Part shown: positions 41,628-50,124 of the stretch, piece by piece
How the letters are laid out: the number at the start of each line of letters is the position of its first letter
Position numbering within the stretch: position 1 is the stretch's first letter
DNA from: Candidatus Undinarchaeales archaeon
GTDB lineage: Archaea > SpSt-1190 > JASMDC01
Assembly: GCA_030753015.1 (NCBI GenBank)
Contig: JASMDC010000005.1
Span: forward strand, 1 to 64,000
DNA: 64,000 bases
Direction of reading: 5' to 3'
Program-made: the position numbers and the translations under genes
The notes under the pieces: generated by a model
Databases searched by the model: none
What the model saw: only the letters and a program-made list of their open reading frames with translations
Told to the model about the DNA's origin: nothing

Positions 41628-42491
41628 ATGGAAGGCGTGAGAGAGGTCGGATGGGCTGTCAAGCCCAGCGTGCTTGGATTCGAGGGAGACTGGGGGAGCG
41701 GAATCGCCAGCGCTCGCGACGTGGCCACGGCCGCAGGGATGGATTACCTGGTCGTGGACGCAGAGTTCGAACAACATTACCCGCCGCCAACGGTCGTGCA
41801 GGACCTCCTTTCCACATTCGACCAAGTGCGCCTCATGCTCACCATCCAGGCGCTCTCCAACGCCGGGCTGCGGCTCCTCACCGCTCTTGGTAAGCGGAAA
41901 GTGCTGAATGATGACAACCTCATCATCAACCTCGTACGTGGCAATGACGCCTACCTCTCCCCTGCGGAGAAGGCACAGAACTCCATCACTGCCCTGCGTC
42001 GCACCCTTGGAGTGCTGGACAAGTACCATGCCAAGGTGTGGGTGGGCGGGGAGGGCCCCCGTATCACCGGGTGGGCGATGCCCAACCATAATGCCGGCCG
42101 CTTCACGTTCTTCGCCCTCATGAACACGGGGCTCAACGAACGCCTGACCGCCATGGAGCACCCCGGTGCACTCTACACCCTCGCTCTCCACGCAGAGGGT
42201 GATGGGTACCAGGCGCTTGCTGACAAGATGGGGACCGGGTACTTCCTCCGCCGCCCTTGGATCGTGGAGGACCTGAAGGCCCGGGGTATCGATCCCCAAA
42301 AGGCCACTAGCTCCGACATGGCCCTTTACGCCAAGGAAGTTGGCATCGCAGGTGCGGGTGATGCGCTCAGGGAGCAGGTGGACCGGCTCCCCCCCATGGA
42401 CAAGGTCGTTTTCTACGTGCCCGAGACCGACACATCGGTGTTGGAAACACAGTTGACGGACCTGGGCAACGCCCTTCGCGGCCAAGAGTGA
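41628..42491 (+). CDS. Hypothetical protein, possible TIM-barrel (LLM-like) fold
   Basis: 287 residues. Starts MEGVREVGWAVKPSVLGFEG. VWVGGEGPRITGWAMPNHNA (about residues 139-158) faintly resembles the GxxGPRM segment of luciferase-like monooxygenases and F420-dependent reductases, but other family marks are missing. No membrane segment. CTTTATACC (41590-41598) is about 30 bases before the ATG. The stop overlaps the start of proB, so the two are cotranscribed. Confidence 0.55.
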   Translation: MEGVREVGWAVKPSVLGFEGDWGSGIASARDVATAAGMDYLVVDAEFEQHYPPPTVVQDLLSTFDQVRLMLTIQALSNAGLRLLTALGKRKVLNDDNLIINLVRGNDAYLSPAEKAQNSITALRRTLGVLDKYHAKVWVGGEGPRITGWAMPNHNAGRFTFFALMNTGLNERLTAMEHPGALYTLALHAEGDGYQALADKMGTGYFLRRPWIVEDLKARGIDPQKATSSDMALYAKEVGIAGAGDALREQVDRLPPMDKVVFYVPETDTSVLETQLTDLGNALRGQE

Positions 42492-43615
42492 ACCATATAA
42501 AGCCTGCCAATGGATTCCCCCTCGTGGACCGAAAGGACCTCGCCAATGCTCGCCGTGTGGTCGTGAAGGTCGGTACATCCGCCTTCGTTGACCGACAAGG
42601 CCTGGCATCCGAGCGCGTACGGACGCTGGTGGACGATATCGTGTCCCTCGTATGGCGGGGGATCGACGTTATCGTGGTCAGTTCGGGTGCCATCCCCTTC
42701 GGGATGGAGGCACTTAGGTTGAAAGAGCGTCCTCGTGACCTGAACACGCTCCAGGCGATCGCTGCTGTTGGCCAGAGCCTGCTCATGAAGGGATACGAGG
42801 AGGGATTCGGCGCCCACAATATCAACGTGGCCCAGGTGCTCCTGACCGCCGACGATGTCACAGACCGGCGACGTTACGTTAACGTGCGCAACACGGTACT
42901 TACGCTCTTCAACCTGGGCGTTGTCCCGGTCGTGAACGAGAACGATACCATCGCCGTGGACGAGATCAGGTATGGCGACAACGACAAGCTCTCCGCGCAC
43001 GTGGCCGTCGCTGTCGAGGCCGACCTCCTCATCCTCCTGTCAGGATCGGACGGGCTCCTCGGACCGGGCCGTGATGGTGCGCGTGTGCCGGTTGTCGAGG
43101 AGGTCACACCGGTCGTGGAGCGTCAGGCCCGCCGGCATCCCAAGGCGAAGCTGGCGAGCAAGGTGAAGGCATCCCGCATCGCCACTCATGCCGGCATCCC
43201 CGTGGTGATGCTCCACCACTCCACCGAACGGGCGTGCGAAATGGTGGTCGATGGCGAGGACCTCGGGACGCTCTTCAAACCACAGAAACCCCTGGAGGGT
43301 CGGTTCACATGGCTCCTGTTCTCCAGCCGTCCCAAGGGAGTGCTGCGTGTTGACGCTGGCGCCAAAAGTGCTCTCACGAGCCGCCAGTGCAGCCTGCTCC
43401 CCTCTGGTGTCATCGAGGTGGAAGGCACCTTCCGCAAGGGCGATACGGTCTCTCTTGCAGGGCCCGACGGGGAGGAGTTCGCCCGGGGGATCGTCAACTA
43501 CACGAGCCGTGATGCGGCAAAGATCGCTGGGCTCCAGACCGACGAGATAGCTGGTGTCCTGGGGAAGGAGAGCTACAAGGAGCTCGTTAACTCCCACAAC
43601 CTCGTCGTCCTCTGA
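42488..43615 (+). CDS. proB: Glutamate 5-kinase with PUA domain
   Basis: 375 residues from a GTG overlapping the preceding stop. The amino-acid-kinase domain has RRVVVKVGTSAFVDRQGLAS, DVIVVSSGAIPFGMEAL, QVLLTADDVTDRRRYVNVRN and PVVNENDTIAVDEIRYGDND. The C-terminal PUA domain (about 280-370) contains GVLRVDAGAKSALTSRQCSL. It phosphorylates glutamate for proline synthesis. The usual GTGGMxTK loop is replaced by HPKAKLASKVKAS (about 217-229), so either the loop has changed or the substrate is different. No proA is adjacent. Confidence 0.82.
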   Translation: MNHIKPANGFPLVDRKDLANARRVVVKVGTSAFVDRQGLASERVRTLVDDIVSLVWRGIDVIVVSSGAIPFGMEALRLKERPRDLNTLQAIAAVGQSLLMKGYEEGFGAHNINVAQVLLTADDVTDRRRYVNVRNTVLTLFNLGVVPVVNENDTIAVDEIRYGDNDKLSAHVAVAVEADLLILLSGSDGLLGPGRDGARVPVVEEVTPVVERQARRHPKAKLASKVKASRIATHAGIPVVMLHHSTERACEMVVDGEDLGTLFKPQKPLEGRFTWLLFSSRPKGVLRVDAGAKSALTSRQCSLLPSGVIEVEGTFRKGDTVSLAGPDGEEFARGIVNYTSRDAAKIAGLQTDEIAGVLGKESYKELVNSHNLVVL

Positions 43616-43645
43616 ACTGTGAGCTGGTCTAGCACGATTCCGAAA

Positions 43646-43656
43646 GGTATAAATAC
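43646..43656 (+). promoter_or_regulatory. Strong TATA box for the gene at 43681
   Basis: GGTATAAATAC preceded by CGAAA, about 30 bases before the GTG start; nearly identical to the boxes at 7911 and 37766. Confidence 0.65.
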
Positions 43657-43680
43657 GGCGTTACCTGCCAGTAGTGACCA

Positions 43681-44661
43681 GTGGGGTACCTGGGTGTAAT
43701 CAACTCATGTGGAGGTATAGGAGCACCTCTCTCCGTCAAGGCGCAGATCTGCGGCTATGGCGAGAAGGAGGACCTTGCAAAAGAGATGCTCCGCGAGGTA
43801 GTGGACGCTCTCGATGCCGCGGGGTACGAGTCTATGTACTTCGCCGCGGCCGGCATGGCCAACGCCAATGGTGCGACCTACGCCGACGACGACCAGGCGA
43901 ACGATCCCGAGACGATCGCGCACGAGGAATGGCACGTCGAGCTCGCCCGCGGTCACTACACCGACAACCAGGAGCTCACCAACATCCTCAACGAGTCCTC
44001 GGCCCATGCAGTGGGCCTGTACAACGCACGCGAGGTCTACCGGGAGTCAGGTGACAAGGAGAAGCTCGCCAAGGTAGAGAAGCAGATCGAGCACTCCAAG
44101 GAGTACTCCGCGCACATGCTCGAGACCTACACCCTCGTCAAGGAAGCCGAGGAAAATGGAGAGGACCTCGAGAAGCTCCGTAGCAAGGTGTGGAAGACCG
44201 CCCACGAGACCCGATGGAGCTACGATCGCAAGAACTGGACCTCCCTGCTCGTCGACATGTCCTACTTCGGTGCCTTCGGCCCGGCGTTCGACGTGCTCGA
44301 GACGCACGGCCTTGAGCGTGGGAAGGACATCCTCAAGGAAGCCTTCGAGACCACGAACGAGTCTGTCGACATCACCGCTGGCAAGGACCACCTCCTCGAG
44401 TACCTCTCCGATGAGGAGCGGGAGCGGTACGATGGTGAGCTCGAGATCGTGGAGTCAAAGGCCCCCAACCAGTTCCACATCTCCGGCGAGGACTTCAACA
44501 TCGGCCTCTGGACCCAGGACGAGCGTGCCGTGCACATAATCGAAGAGGTCTACGAGAAGTACAGGGACCGGTTCGAATCAAAGGCGAAGGTCATCCCGTC
44601 CCCCGCCCAGACCGTGGACGACGAGCTCCTCGACGCGACCGAGATCCGGAAGGCCGCGTGA
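43681..44661 (+). CDS. Uncharacterised protein with a gluzincin-like zinc motif
   Basis: 326 residues from a GTG under a strong TATA box. ETIAHEEWHVELARGHYTDN gives HExxH at residues 81-85; E105 in NILNESSAHAVG lies exactly 20 residues after the second histidine, the same spacing as in thermolysin (H146 to E166 in the NExxSD motif). The remaining sequence is mostly helical with long charged stretches, and no signal peptide is present. A zinc metallopeptidase or hydrolase is possible but rests on the motif spacing alone. I do not recognise the family. Confidence 0.6.
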   Translation: MGYLGVINSCGGIGAPLSVKAQICGYGEKEDLAKEMLREVVDALDAAGYESMYFAAAGMANANGATYADDDQANDPETIAHEEWHVELARGHYTDNQELTNILNESSAHAVGLYNAREVYRESGDKEKLAKVEKQIEHSKEYSAHMLETYTLVKEAEENGEDLEKLRSKVWKTAHETRWSYDRKNWTSLLVDMSYFGAFGPAFDVLETHGLERGKDILKEAFETTNESVDITAGKDHLLEYLSDEERERYDGELEIVESKAPNQFHISGEDFNIGLWTQDERAVHIIEEVYEKYRDRFESKAKVIPSPAQTVDDELLDATEIRKAA

Positions 44662-44866
44662 GAAGCGCAACCCTCACAGACCGTCCATGGTCCGGCTTGA
44701 TTTACTGGAGGAGTATCAGGACAGCTCCAAGATCTTGTCAAACGTCCTCACTCCGCGGAGGCCCGTATGGCCCAAGTCCCACAGAAAAGGTTTTAGTAGC
44801 TACGCCCAGACAAGATTCTACCTTGAAATTGAGTACCCATGAACACGGTCAAGGGATGATACCAAG

Positions 44867-45559
44867 ATGAGCTTGTCAGTCATTATCCCCGCCTATAATG
44901 AAGAAGAGTGCATCTCAAAATGTATCGTTGATACTCAACGAGTACTCTCAGATATCGAACATGAGATCATTCTTGTCAATGACGGAAGCACGGACGGTAC
45001 GGATCCTATCATCCGTCAGGACATTCAGAACAAGGACAAGGTCGTATATCTTTCCTATACACCTAATAGAGGGTATTCCCATGCCATCAGGAAGGGCCTG
45101 GAAAAAGCAACAAAGAAGTATGTTTCAATCATTGATGCCGATCTTCAATATCACCCCCAAGAACTCCTTAGAATGTACCATTACGTGACCGAACGAAATA
45201 TTTCTTTTTTGATCGGAGAACCCGAGATCAAATACTATTCCCACATCAGGTCCGGTATTTCACGCGTTTACAACACGTTCATCTCATATTTATTCAACAT
45301 TTCCATTGCTGATGTGAACTCATTGAAGATCATGGAAAGAAAATACGTGGAACGCATCAATTTTATCCAGGATCATGAAGTGATAAACCTCGAACTATTG
45401 CTAGGATTCATTCTACAGGGCATCCCCATTGATAAAACTCCGATAACTGTAGAAAAAAGAGTGGCTGGACACTCAAAATGTTCACTTGGTTTGATCTATC
45501 GTACCATTTACGGCAGCCTGGTGTTCAGATCCTCGATGCATAGGCTATTGAAAAAATAG
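44867..45559 (+). CDS. GT2 glycosyltransferase, AT-rich island
   Basis: 230 residues. SLSVIIPAYNEEECISKCIV, LVNDGSTDGTDPI, SIIDADLQYHPQEL and DVNSLKIMERKYV are standard DPM1-like motifs; no membrane helix at the C-terminus. Base composition is visibly more AT-rich than its neighbours and it uses codons such as ATA, AAA and AGA, so it was probably acquired from another genome. It faces a polysaccharide deacetylase gene of the same composition, ending 13 bases from it. Confidence 0.85.
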   Translation: MSLSVIIPAYNEEECISKCIVDTQRVLSDIEHEIILVNDGSTDGTDPIIRQDIQNKDKVVYLSYTPNRGYSHAIRKGLEKATKKYVSIIDADLQYHPQELLRMYHYVTERNISFLIGEPEIKYYSHIRSGISRVYNTFISYLFNISIADVNSLKIMERKYVERINFIQDHEVINLELLLGFILQGIPIDKTPITVEKRVAGHSKCSLGLIYRTIYGSLVFRSSMHRLLKK

Positions 45560-45572
45560 AATTCACCAGGGA

Positions 45573-46394
45573 TCACGACGAAATACCGTGCTTTTTCTCT
45601 GTTAGATCAGATAACGTTGTGAAACCTTCGGATCGAAAGTGCTCGATAAGATTGGTAAAGTCCTCTACAAAGGGTTTCCCCGTCCGATAATTGTAATAGA
45701 ACGGCACATGCGCGCTTTTCATCCCGATAAACTCCCATGAATGAACGTATAGGACGGGCGTTATCCCCTTTCTCATGAGATACTTGAACGAAGAGATGAC
45801 CCTATTGACCCCGAACAACCTCATGAAAAGCCATGATACCGGGAATCTGTAACTACTGACAGCCACCGGAACCTCCAGTATGTTGCTGCCCTCCAGTGGC
45901 CGAAAGATGTCCAAGGGCATTCTGCTATTGTTGTAATAACCCGGCAATATCGCCGGATGCAGAGAACTATCGTATTCAAAACCGAGCTCATCCAATATCC
46001 TTAGAAGTCGTTGTGAGTACTGCATCTGAGGTGCCCTGAAGCCCTTGATGCTCGTTACCTCTTCAAGGATCCCCTTTGCCCGCATGATATCTTCCTTTAG
46101 ATCCAGGGATGGATTGCCCCGATAGAAATGATCATGGCCATGGCAGGCGATCTCATGACCGTTCTTATTAATCCGCTTGACCTGCCCGAGCTCCTCTTCC
46201 GCGAAAGCACCCGTGATAAAGAACGTCGCTTTGATGTCGTGTTCGTCGAGGATATCCAGTAGGACCTCGTTCCCATCCCTGCTGAAAGATGTGTCCCCGT
46301 TCTCCTCCACTCGTTTCCCTTCCAATAACGGGCAGTTCCATTGTTCACTGTCAATTGTTAGTGCAATCAAACCATTCCACTGGTCGATGGACAA
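45573..46394 (-). CDS. Polysaccharide deacetylase (NodB fold)
   Basis: 273 residues from a TTG at 46394; no ATG or GTG is available before the domain begins. LIALTIDSEQWN holds the first metal aspartate, INKNGHEIACHGHDHFYRG the HxxxH pair, IKGFRAPQMQYSQRL the arginine motif and YVHSWEF the last histidine. The pattern resembles the PuuE/XrtA-type DUF3473-linked deacetylases that act on surface polysaccharides. AT-rich like the convergent GT2 gene. A TATA-like GTATAAAC (46400-46407) lies very close to the start, leaving the exact start open. Confidence 0.85.
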   Translation of the reverse strand: MSIDQWNGLIALTIDSEQWNCPLLEGKRVEENGDTSFSRDGNEVLLDILDEHDIKATFFITGAFAEEELGQVKRINKNGHEIACHGHDHFYRGNPSLDLKEDIMRAKGILEEVTSIKGFRAPQMQYSQRLLRILDELGFEYDSSLHPAILPGYYNNSRMPLDIFRPLEGSNILEVPVAVSSYRFPVSWLFMRLFGVNRVISSFKYLMRKGITPVLYVHSWEFIGMKSAHVPFYYNYRTGKPFVEDFTNLIEHFRSEGFTTLSDLTEKKHGISS

Positions 46395-46472
46395 GTTTAT
46401 ACATGAATCCCGCGGGACGTCCCAATCACGTTCCGGAGGTCCCCTCCAACGGGTCGTTAACAGAGCGCCGTC

Positions 46473-47879
46473 TCAGGCCTGATGACGTGAGGTCGCTCGT
46501 CCGAACAGTGCAAGCCCCACAACAAAAGCCAGTGCGGTGGGAACCCTGATGAGGAGCTCATCCGCCACTCCTCCAATGCGATAGAACAGGATGTGTACCT
46601 TTGGCCTGTTCGTAATGATCTCGTACGGGGGCCTATTACTTCGTTGCATCACTTGATAATGACCCCCTATCCATTCTTCGACAAGACCGCCGACGGGATT
46701 AGCATCGCTCTCGGGGTAGAACGACGCTGCACCCAGCAGGTTGATGAGGAAGGAGGAGAGGAGCAGGAACGTGAACACGAGCCAAAGCCGACCCTCGCGT
46801 CGGACGGTGAAGAGCGGGAGCACGAAGAAGGGCATAGCGGCCACCAGATAACGCGGGCCGAAGGCGGTGCCCGCCCACCAGCTGGCGTTCGCGGCGTTCA
46901 CCACGATCACAAGAACAGAGAGCGACACGATGAAGAGGACCTCGTCGCTCAGCCGCCGCCTGAGCCTTGACAGGAGCACGGCCGCCACGATCAACACCGG
47001 CGAGTAGAAGAACAATCCACGAGAAGGGCCGAGGGTAAGCCCGAGCAGTGCTGTCGGAGTGGGAGGGCCCAGCGTGTAGTAGAACCCATGATCGCTGCCC
47101 GCAAAGGGTCCGTGGTACTTGAAAGGCAGGCCGAAAGGATCGCCGAGCAGCAACCATGAATAGACGAGCAGCAGGGAAAGGATCGTACCTCCTGCGACCA
47201 GGAACGGGAACGTCCATCCAGGACGTTTCAGATAGCAGTAAAGGAGCAATCCGGGGAAGAACAGAACGGTGACATAGTCAGCGAGCCCAACAAGACCCGC
47301 GAGCGCCCCCGCCACAACGGCATCCTGCATCCCCCCCCAGCGCGGTCTATGGACGAGCATGAAGCTGGCGAAGGCCAAGAGCGCGGCAATGCTGTATGAA
47401 TAGAAGACGGTGGAATAGAAGAACGCGGGTGTGCAGAGAGCGTACGCAAGGGCGACCACTGAAGGGTCCACGTCCCCCGACCGGTGTATGCTCCGCCCGA
47501 ACCGGACCATGAGCAGAGCCGTGAGCGCGGTGGGGAGGCCTACGAGCAGGATCGTCGTGAGGTACACCGAGAGCTGCAGGTCGGCCCCGATCGACCAGAG
47601 CGCGTATACGATGGGCGCGCCCAGGATCGAGAGGAGCGGGCCTTTACCGTTGTAGATATGATCGTCCTTTCCGACGAAATCCATTGACGGGAAGAGGGGA
47701 TAGATCACATCGGGGAAGAAGCGCTCGATATGCCATTCCCCATGGATGCCCAGGGAGAGCGAGAGGGCGAACCGCGGTCCCTCGTTCGTACCGAGGAAGC
47801 AGGTGGTGAGGAGGGCGAAGCACACCAAGAGCCCCACTACCAGCGTGCGTTCGTCCAGAGAGCCCATCCGTAGCATCAT
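46473..47879 (-). CDS. Multi-pass membrane glycosyltransferase-like protein (family B, copy 2)
   Basis: 468 residues from the first ATG of MMLRMGSLDERT (47879); ATG 47867 is an alternative. About 10 membrane helices. DERTLVVGLLVCFALLTTCF, TNEGPRFALSLSLGIHGEWH and GKDDHIYNGKGPLLSILGAP correspond to the segments in the other two copies. Its promoter GAGTTTTATTTCCCCCGGC (minus strand of 47893-47911) is also found before copy 3, so the duplication included regulatory DNA. Probable role in glycan transfer. Confidence 0.7.
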   Translation of the reverse strand: MMLRMGSLDERTLVVGLLVCFALLTTCFLGTNEGPRFALSLSLGIHGEWHIERFFPDVIYPLFPSMDFVGKDDHIYNGKGPLLSILGAPIVYALWSIGADLQLSVYLTTILLVGLPTALTALLMVRFGRSIHRSGDVDPSVVALAYALCTPAFFYSTVFYSYSIAALLAFASFMLVHRPRWGGMQDAVVAGALAGLVGLADYVTVLFFPGLLLYCYLKRPGWTFPFLVAGGTILSLLLVYSWLLLGDPFGLPFKYHGPFAGSDHGFYYTLGPPTPTALLGLTLGPSRGLFFYSPVLIVAAVLLSRLRRRLSDEVLFIVSLSVLVIVVNAANASWWAGTAFGPRYLVAAMPFFVLPLFTVRREGRLWLVFTFLLLSSFLINLLGAASFYPESDANPVGGLVEEWIGGHYQVMQRSNRPPYEIITNRPKVHILFYRIGGVADELLIRVPTALAFVVGLALFGRATSRHQA

Positions 47880-47962
47880 CCAGGAGGTAAAGAGTTTTAT
47901 TTCCCCCGGCGTGAGGGGCGCCACGCGAAAGTCTTTAAACCTCATCGTCCAAGCTGGGAGCG

Positions 47963-48667
47963 ATGGAGGAGACGCTGTCCGTATCCGTCATCTTCCCCTG
48001 CTACAACGAGGAGCGTAACGTCGAGAAGGCCGTGTCCGAGACCCTCGATACACTTGGCGACCTTGAGCTAGAGGTCATCATGGAGGAGGACGGTAGCAGC
48101 GACCGGACGGCCGAGATAGCACGCTCACTGGCCGATGGCGATCCCCGGGTCCGTGCCCTATCCTTCCCCGGAGCGCGCCTTGGCAGGGGAGGCGGTTTCC
48201 TCAAGGGCGCGGAGGTGGCGTCAAAGGACGTCATCGTGCTCATGGACGCCGATCTGGCCATCCACCCGCGGCACGTACGGGACGCTCTCGAGCGGATCGC
48301 GGCCGGGGCGGACCTCGTCATCGGTTCACGGAACGCTCACGGGGGGCGCCGTATCGTGAACCAGACCTGGGCCCGGGTCCTGACCGGCGTTGTCTACAGG
48401 ACCCTCGTCCGCCTGCTCTTCTTCCTGCCCCACAGCGACTTCCAATGCGGGTTCAAGGTGATGCGCCGCCGCATCCTCGACGACATCGACCTAACCCACT
48501 GGGACTGGGAGTTCGACACCGAGCTCATCTGGAAGGTCCACCGCGCAGGGCTCGTGATCGAAGAGATGGGCATCGTCTGGACCGAACGCGGCGACTCCCG
48601 CCTCCACATCTTCCCTGACGCGCTCCGGATGCTACGGGGGCTCATTCTCCTACGGTTGGGAAGGTGA
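47963..48667 (+). CDS. GT2 glycosyltransferase, DPM1-like
   Basis: 234 residues. LSVSVIFPCYNEERNVEKAV, EVIMEEDGSSDRTAEIA, IVLMDADLAIHPRHVRDAL and SDFQCGFKVMRRRILDDIDL match polyprenyl-phosphate sugar transferases. The first aspartate of the usual DDG motif is E (EEDGSSD). No membrane helix. GTCTTTAAACC (47931-47941) is the TATA box. It sits between two family B membrane genes and may make their lipid-sugar donor. Confidence 0.85.
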   Translation: MEETLSVSVIFPCYNEERNVEKAVSETLDTLGDLELEVIMEEDGSSDRTAEIARSLADGDPRVRALSFPGARLGRGGGFLKGAEVASKDVIVLMDADLAIHPRHVRDALERIAAGADLVIGSRNAHGGRRIVNQTWARVLTGVVYRTLVRLLFFLPHSDFQCGFKVMRRRILDDIDLTHWDWEFDTELIWKVHRAGLVIEEMGIVWTERGDSRLHIFPDALRMLRGLILLRLGR

Positions 48668-48683
48668 GTGTGCGCTGGAGCGC

Positions 48684-50084
48684 TCAGACCATAGCACGCC
48701 TCAACAGGACCAGACCCGCCGCGCAGACCAGGAGCGACGGTAGCCTGACAAGGGCCTCGTTGCCGTCCAATCCCAAGTGGTAGAGCACGAGGTGCACCTT
48801 GGGCCGCGCCACGATGATCTCGTAGGGCTCGCCCTCACCCGCGTCCATCATGAGGCGTCGACCGCTATACCATTTGGCGAGTAGGCCCGCCACGGGATTC
48901 TCTTTGTCCCCGGGGTAGTGGGAAACGGCGCCCACGAGGTTCACCAGGAACGAGATGAGAAGCAGCATCATGAACACGGGCCAGACGGCACCCATCCTGC
49001 GCACGGCAAGGAGCGGAAGAACGAAGAATGGCATGGCAGCCGTCATGTACCGGGGGCCGAAGGAAATGCCGGCACGCCAGTTCGAATGGGTGATGTGGAA
49101 TCCCATAAGGACGATGAACATGGCCATGACCAGGTATGCCTCGTGTGGATGAAGAGCACGGAACCGGAACCAGAGCACAGCGGCCACAATGAGGACCGGG
49201 CTATAGAAGAAGAGGCCCCGCTCGGATGAGAGCGTCACGCCAAAGGGCGCCTGCGGATCAGGGATCCCCCATTGGTACCACACGCCCTGCTCACGCGTGT
49301 TAGCAAAGGTAGCGTGGTACTTGTACGGGAGGCCGAAGGGATCCCCGAGCATGGCATAGGCATAGAGCGGAAGGAGGGAGAGCATCAAGCCGCCCGATAC
49401 GAGGAACGGAACGGTCCAGCGGGGGCGTCTCAGCACACAATAGAGAAGGAGACCGGGGAAGAGCAGGAGGGTCGCGAAGTCCGCAAGACCCGAGAGGCCG
49501 GCGAGCGCCCCTGCGGCCAATCCACCACGGACATCCCCATACCGGTCTCCCGCATGCACGACCCAGAAGCTCGCGACGGCGAGGAAGGATGCCATGCTGT
49601 ACGGGAAAAAGACGGTGCCGTAGTAGAAGGCGTTCGTGCACAATGCATAGGCCAAGGCCACGAGCGTCGGATCGATGTCCCCCGGCCTGTGGACCGAGCG
49701 GCCGAACCAGAAGATCAGCAGGGCGGTGAGGGCCGTGGGGAGACCCGCAAGCAGGAGCGTTGTCACGTAAACCGTTGTACGGAGGTCAGCACCGGCCATC
49801 TGAAGGATTCGCACGATGGGAGCGGCCAGTACGGACAGGAGCGGGCCCTTGTCACTGTAGATATGACCGTCCTTTTTGACGTAGTCGATAGGAGGGAACA
49901 GGGGATGGAGTACCTCGGGGAAGAAACTGTCGATGTGCCATTCCCCTTGGATCCCCAGGGAGAGCGAGAGGGCGAACCGCGGTGCCTCATTTGTCGAAAG
50001 GAAGCATGTGGTCAGGAGGGCGAAGCACACCAGAAGCCCCACTACCAGCGTTCGTTCGTCCAGGTGGGCCATCCGTGACATCAT
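48684..50084 (-). CDS. Multi-pass membrane glycosyltransferase-like protein (family B, copy 3)
   Basis: 466 residues from ATG 50084 (MMSRMAHLDERTLVVGLLVC); ATG 50072 is an alternative. Very similar to copy 2 (46473-47879) in the first 130 residues: TNEAPRFALSLSLGIQGEWH and KKDGHIYSDKGPLLSVLAAP. SERGLFFYSPVLIV (about residue 295) matches the SRGLF segment of all three. The promoter is identical to that of copy 2 over about 20 bases. Ends 16 bases from the convergent GT2 gene. Confidence 0.7.
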   Translation of the reverse strand: MMSRMAHLDERTLVVGLLVCFALLTTCFLSTNEAPRFALSLSLGIQGEWHIDSFFPEVLHPLFPPIDYVKKDGHIYSDKGPLLSVLAAPIVRILQMAGADLRTTVYVTTLLLAGLPTALTALLIFWFGRSVHRPGDIDPTLVALAYALCTNAFYYGTVFFPYSMASFLAVASFWVVHAGDRYGDVRGGLAAGALAGLSGLADFATLLLFPGLLLYCVLRRPRWTVPFLVSGGLMLSLLPLYAYAMLGDPFGLPYKYHATFANTREQGVWYQWGIPDPQAPFGVTLSSERGLFFYSPVLIVAAVLWFRFRALHPHEAYLVMAMFIVLMGFHITHSNWRAGISFGPRYMTAAMPFFVLPLLAVRRMGAVWPVFMMLLLISFLVNLVGAVSHYPGDKENPVAGLLAKWYSGRRLMMDAGEGEPYEIIVARPKVHLVLYHLGLDGNEALVRLPSLLVCAAGLVLLRRAMV

Positions 50085-50124
50085 CTAGGACGTAAAGAGT
50101 TTTATTTCCCCCGGCCCGGCCGTC

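Noticed and set aside
44560-44580. tRNA-like GGTTCGAATC
   Set aside because: Looks like a T-loop but lies inside the gene at 43681 and has no acceptor or anticodon stem around it.
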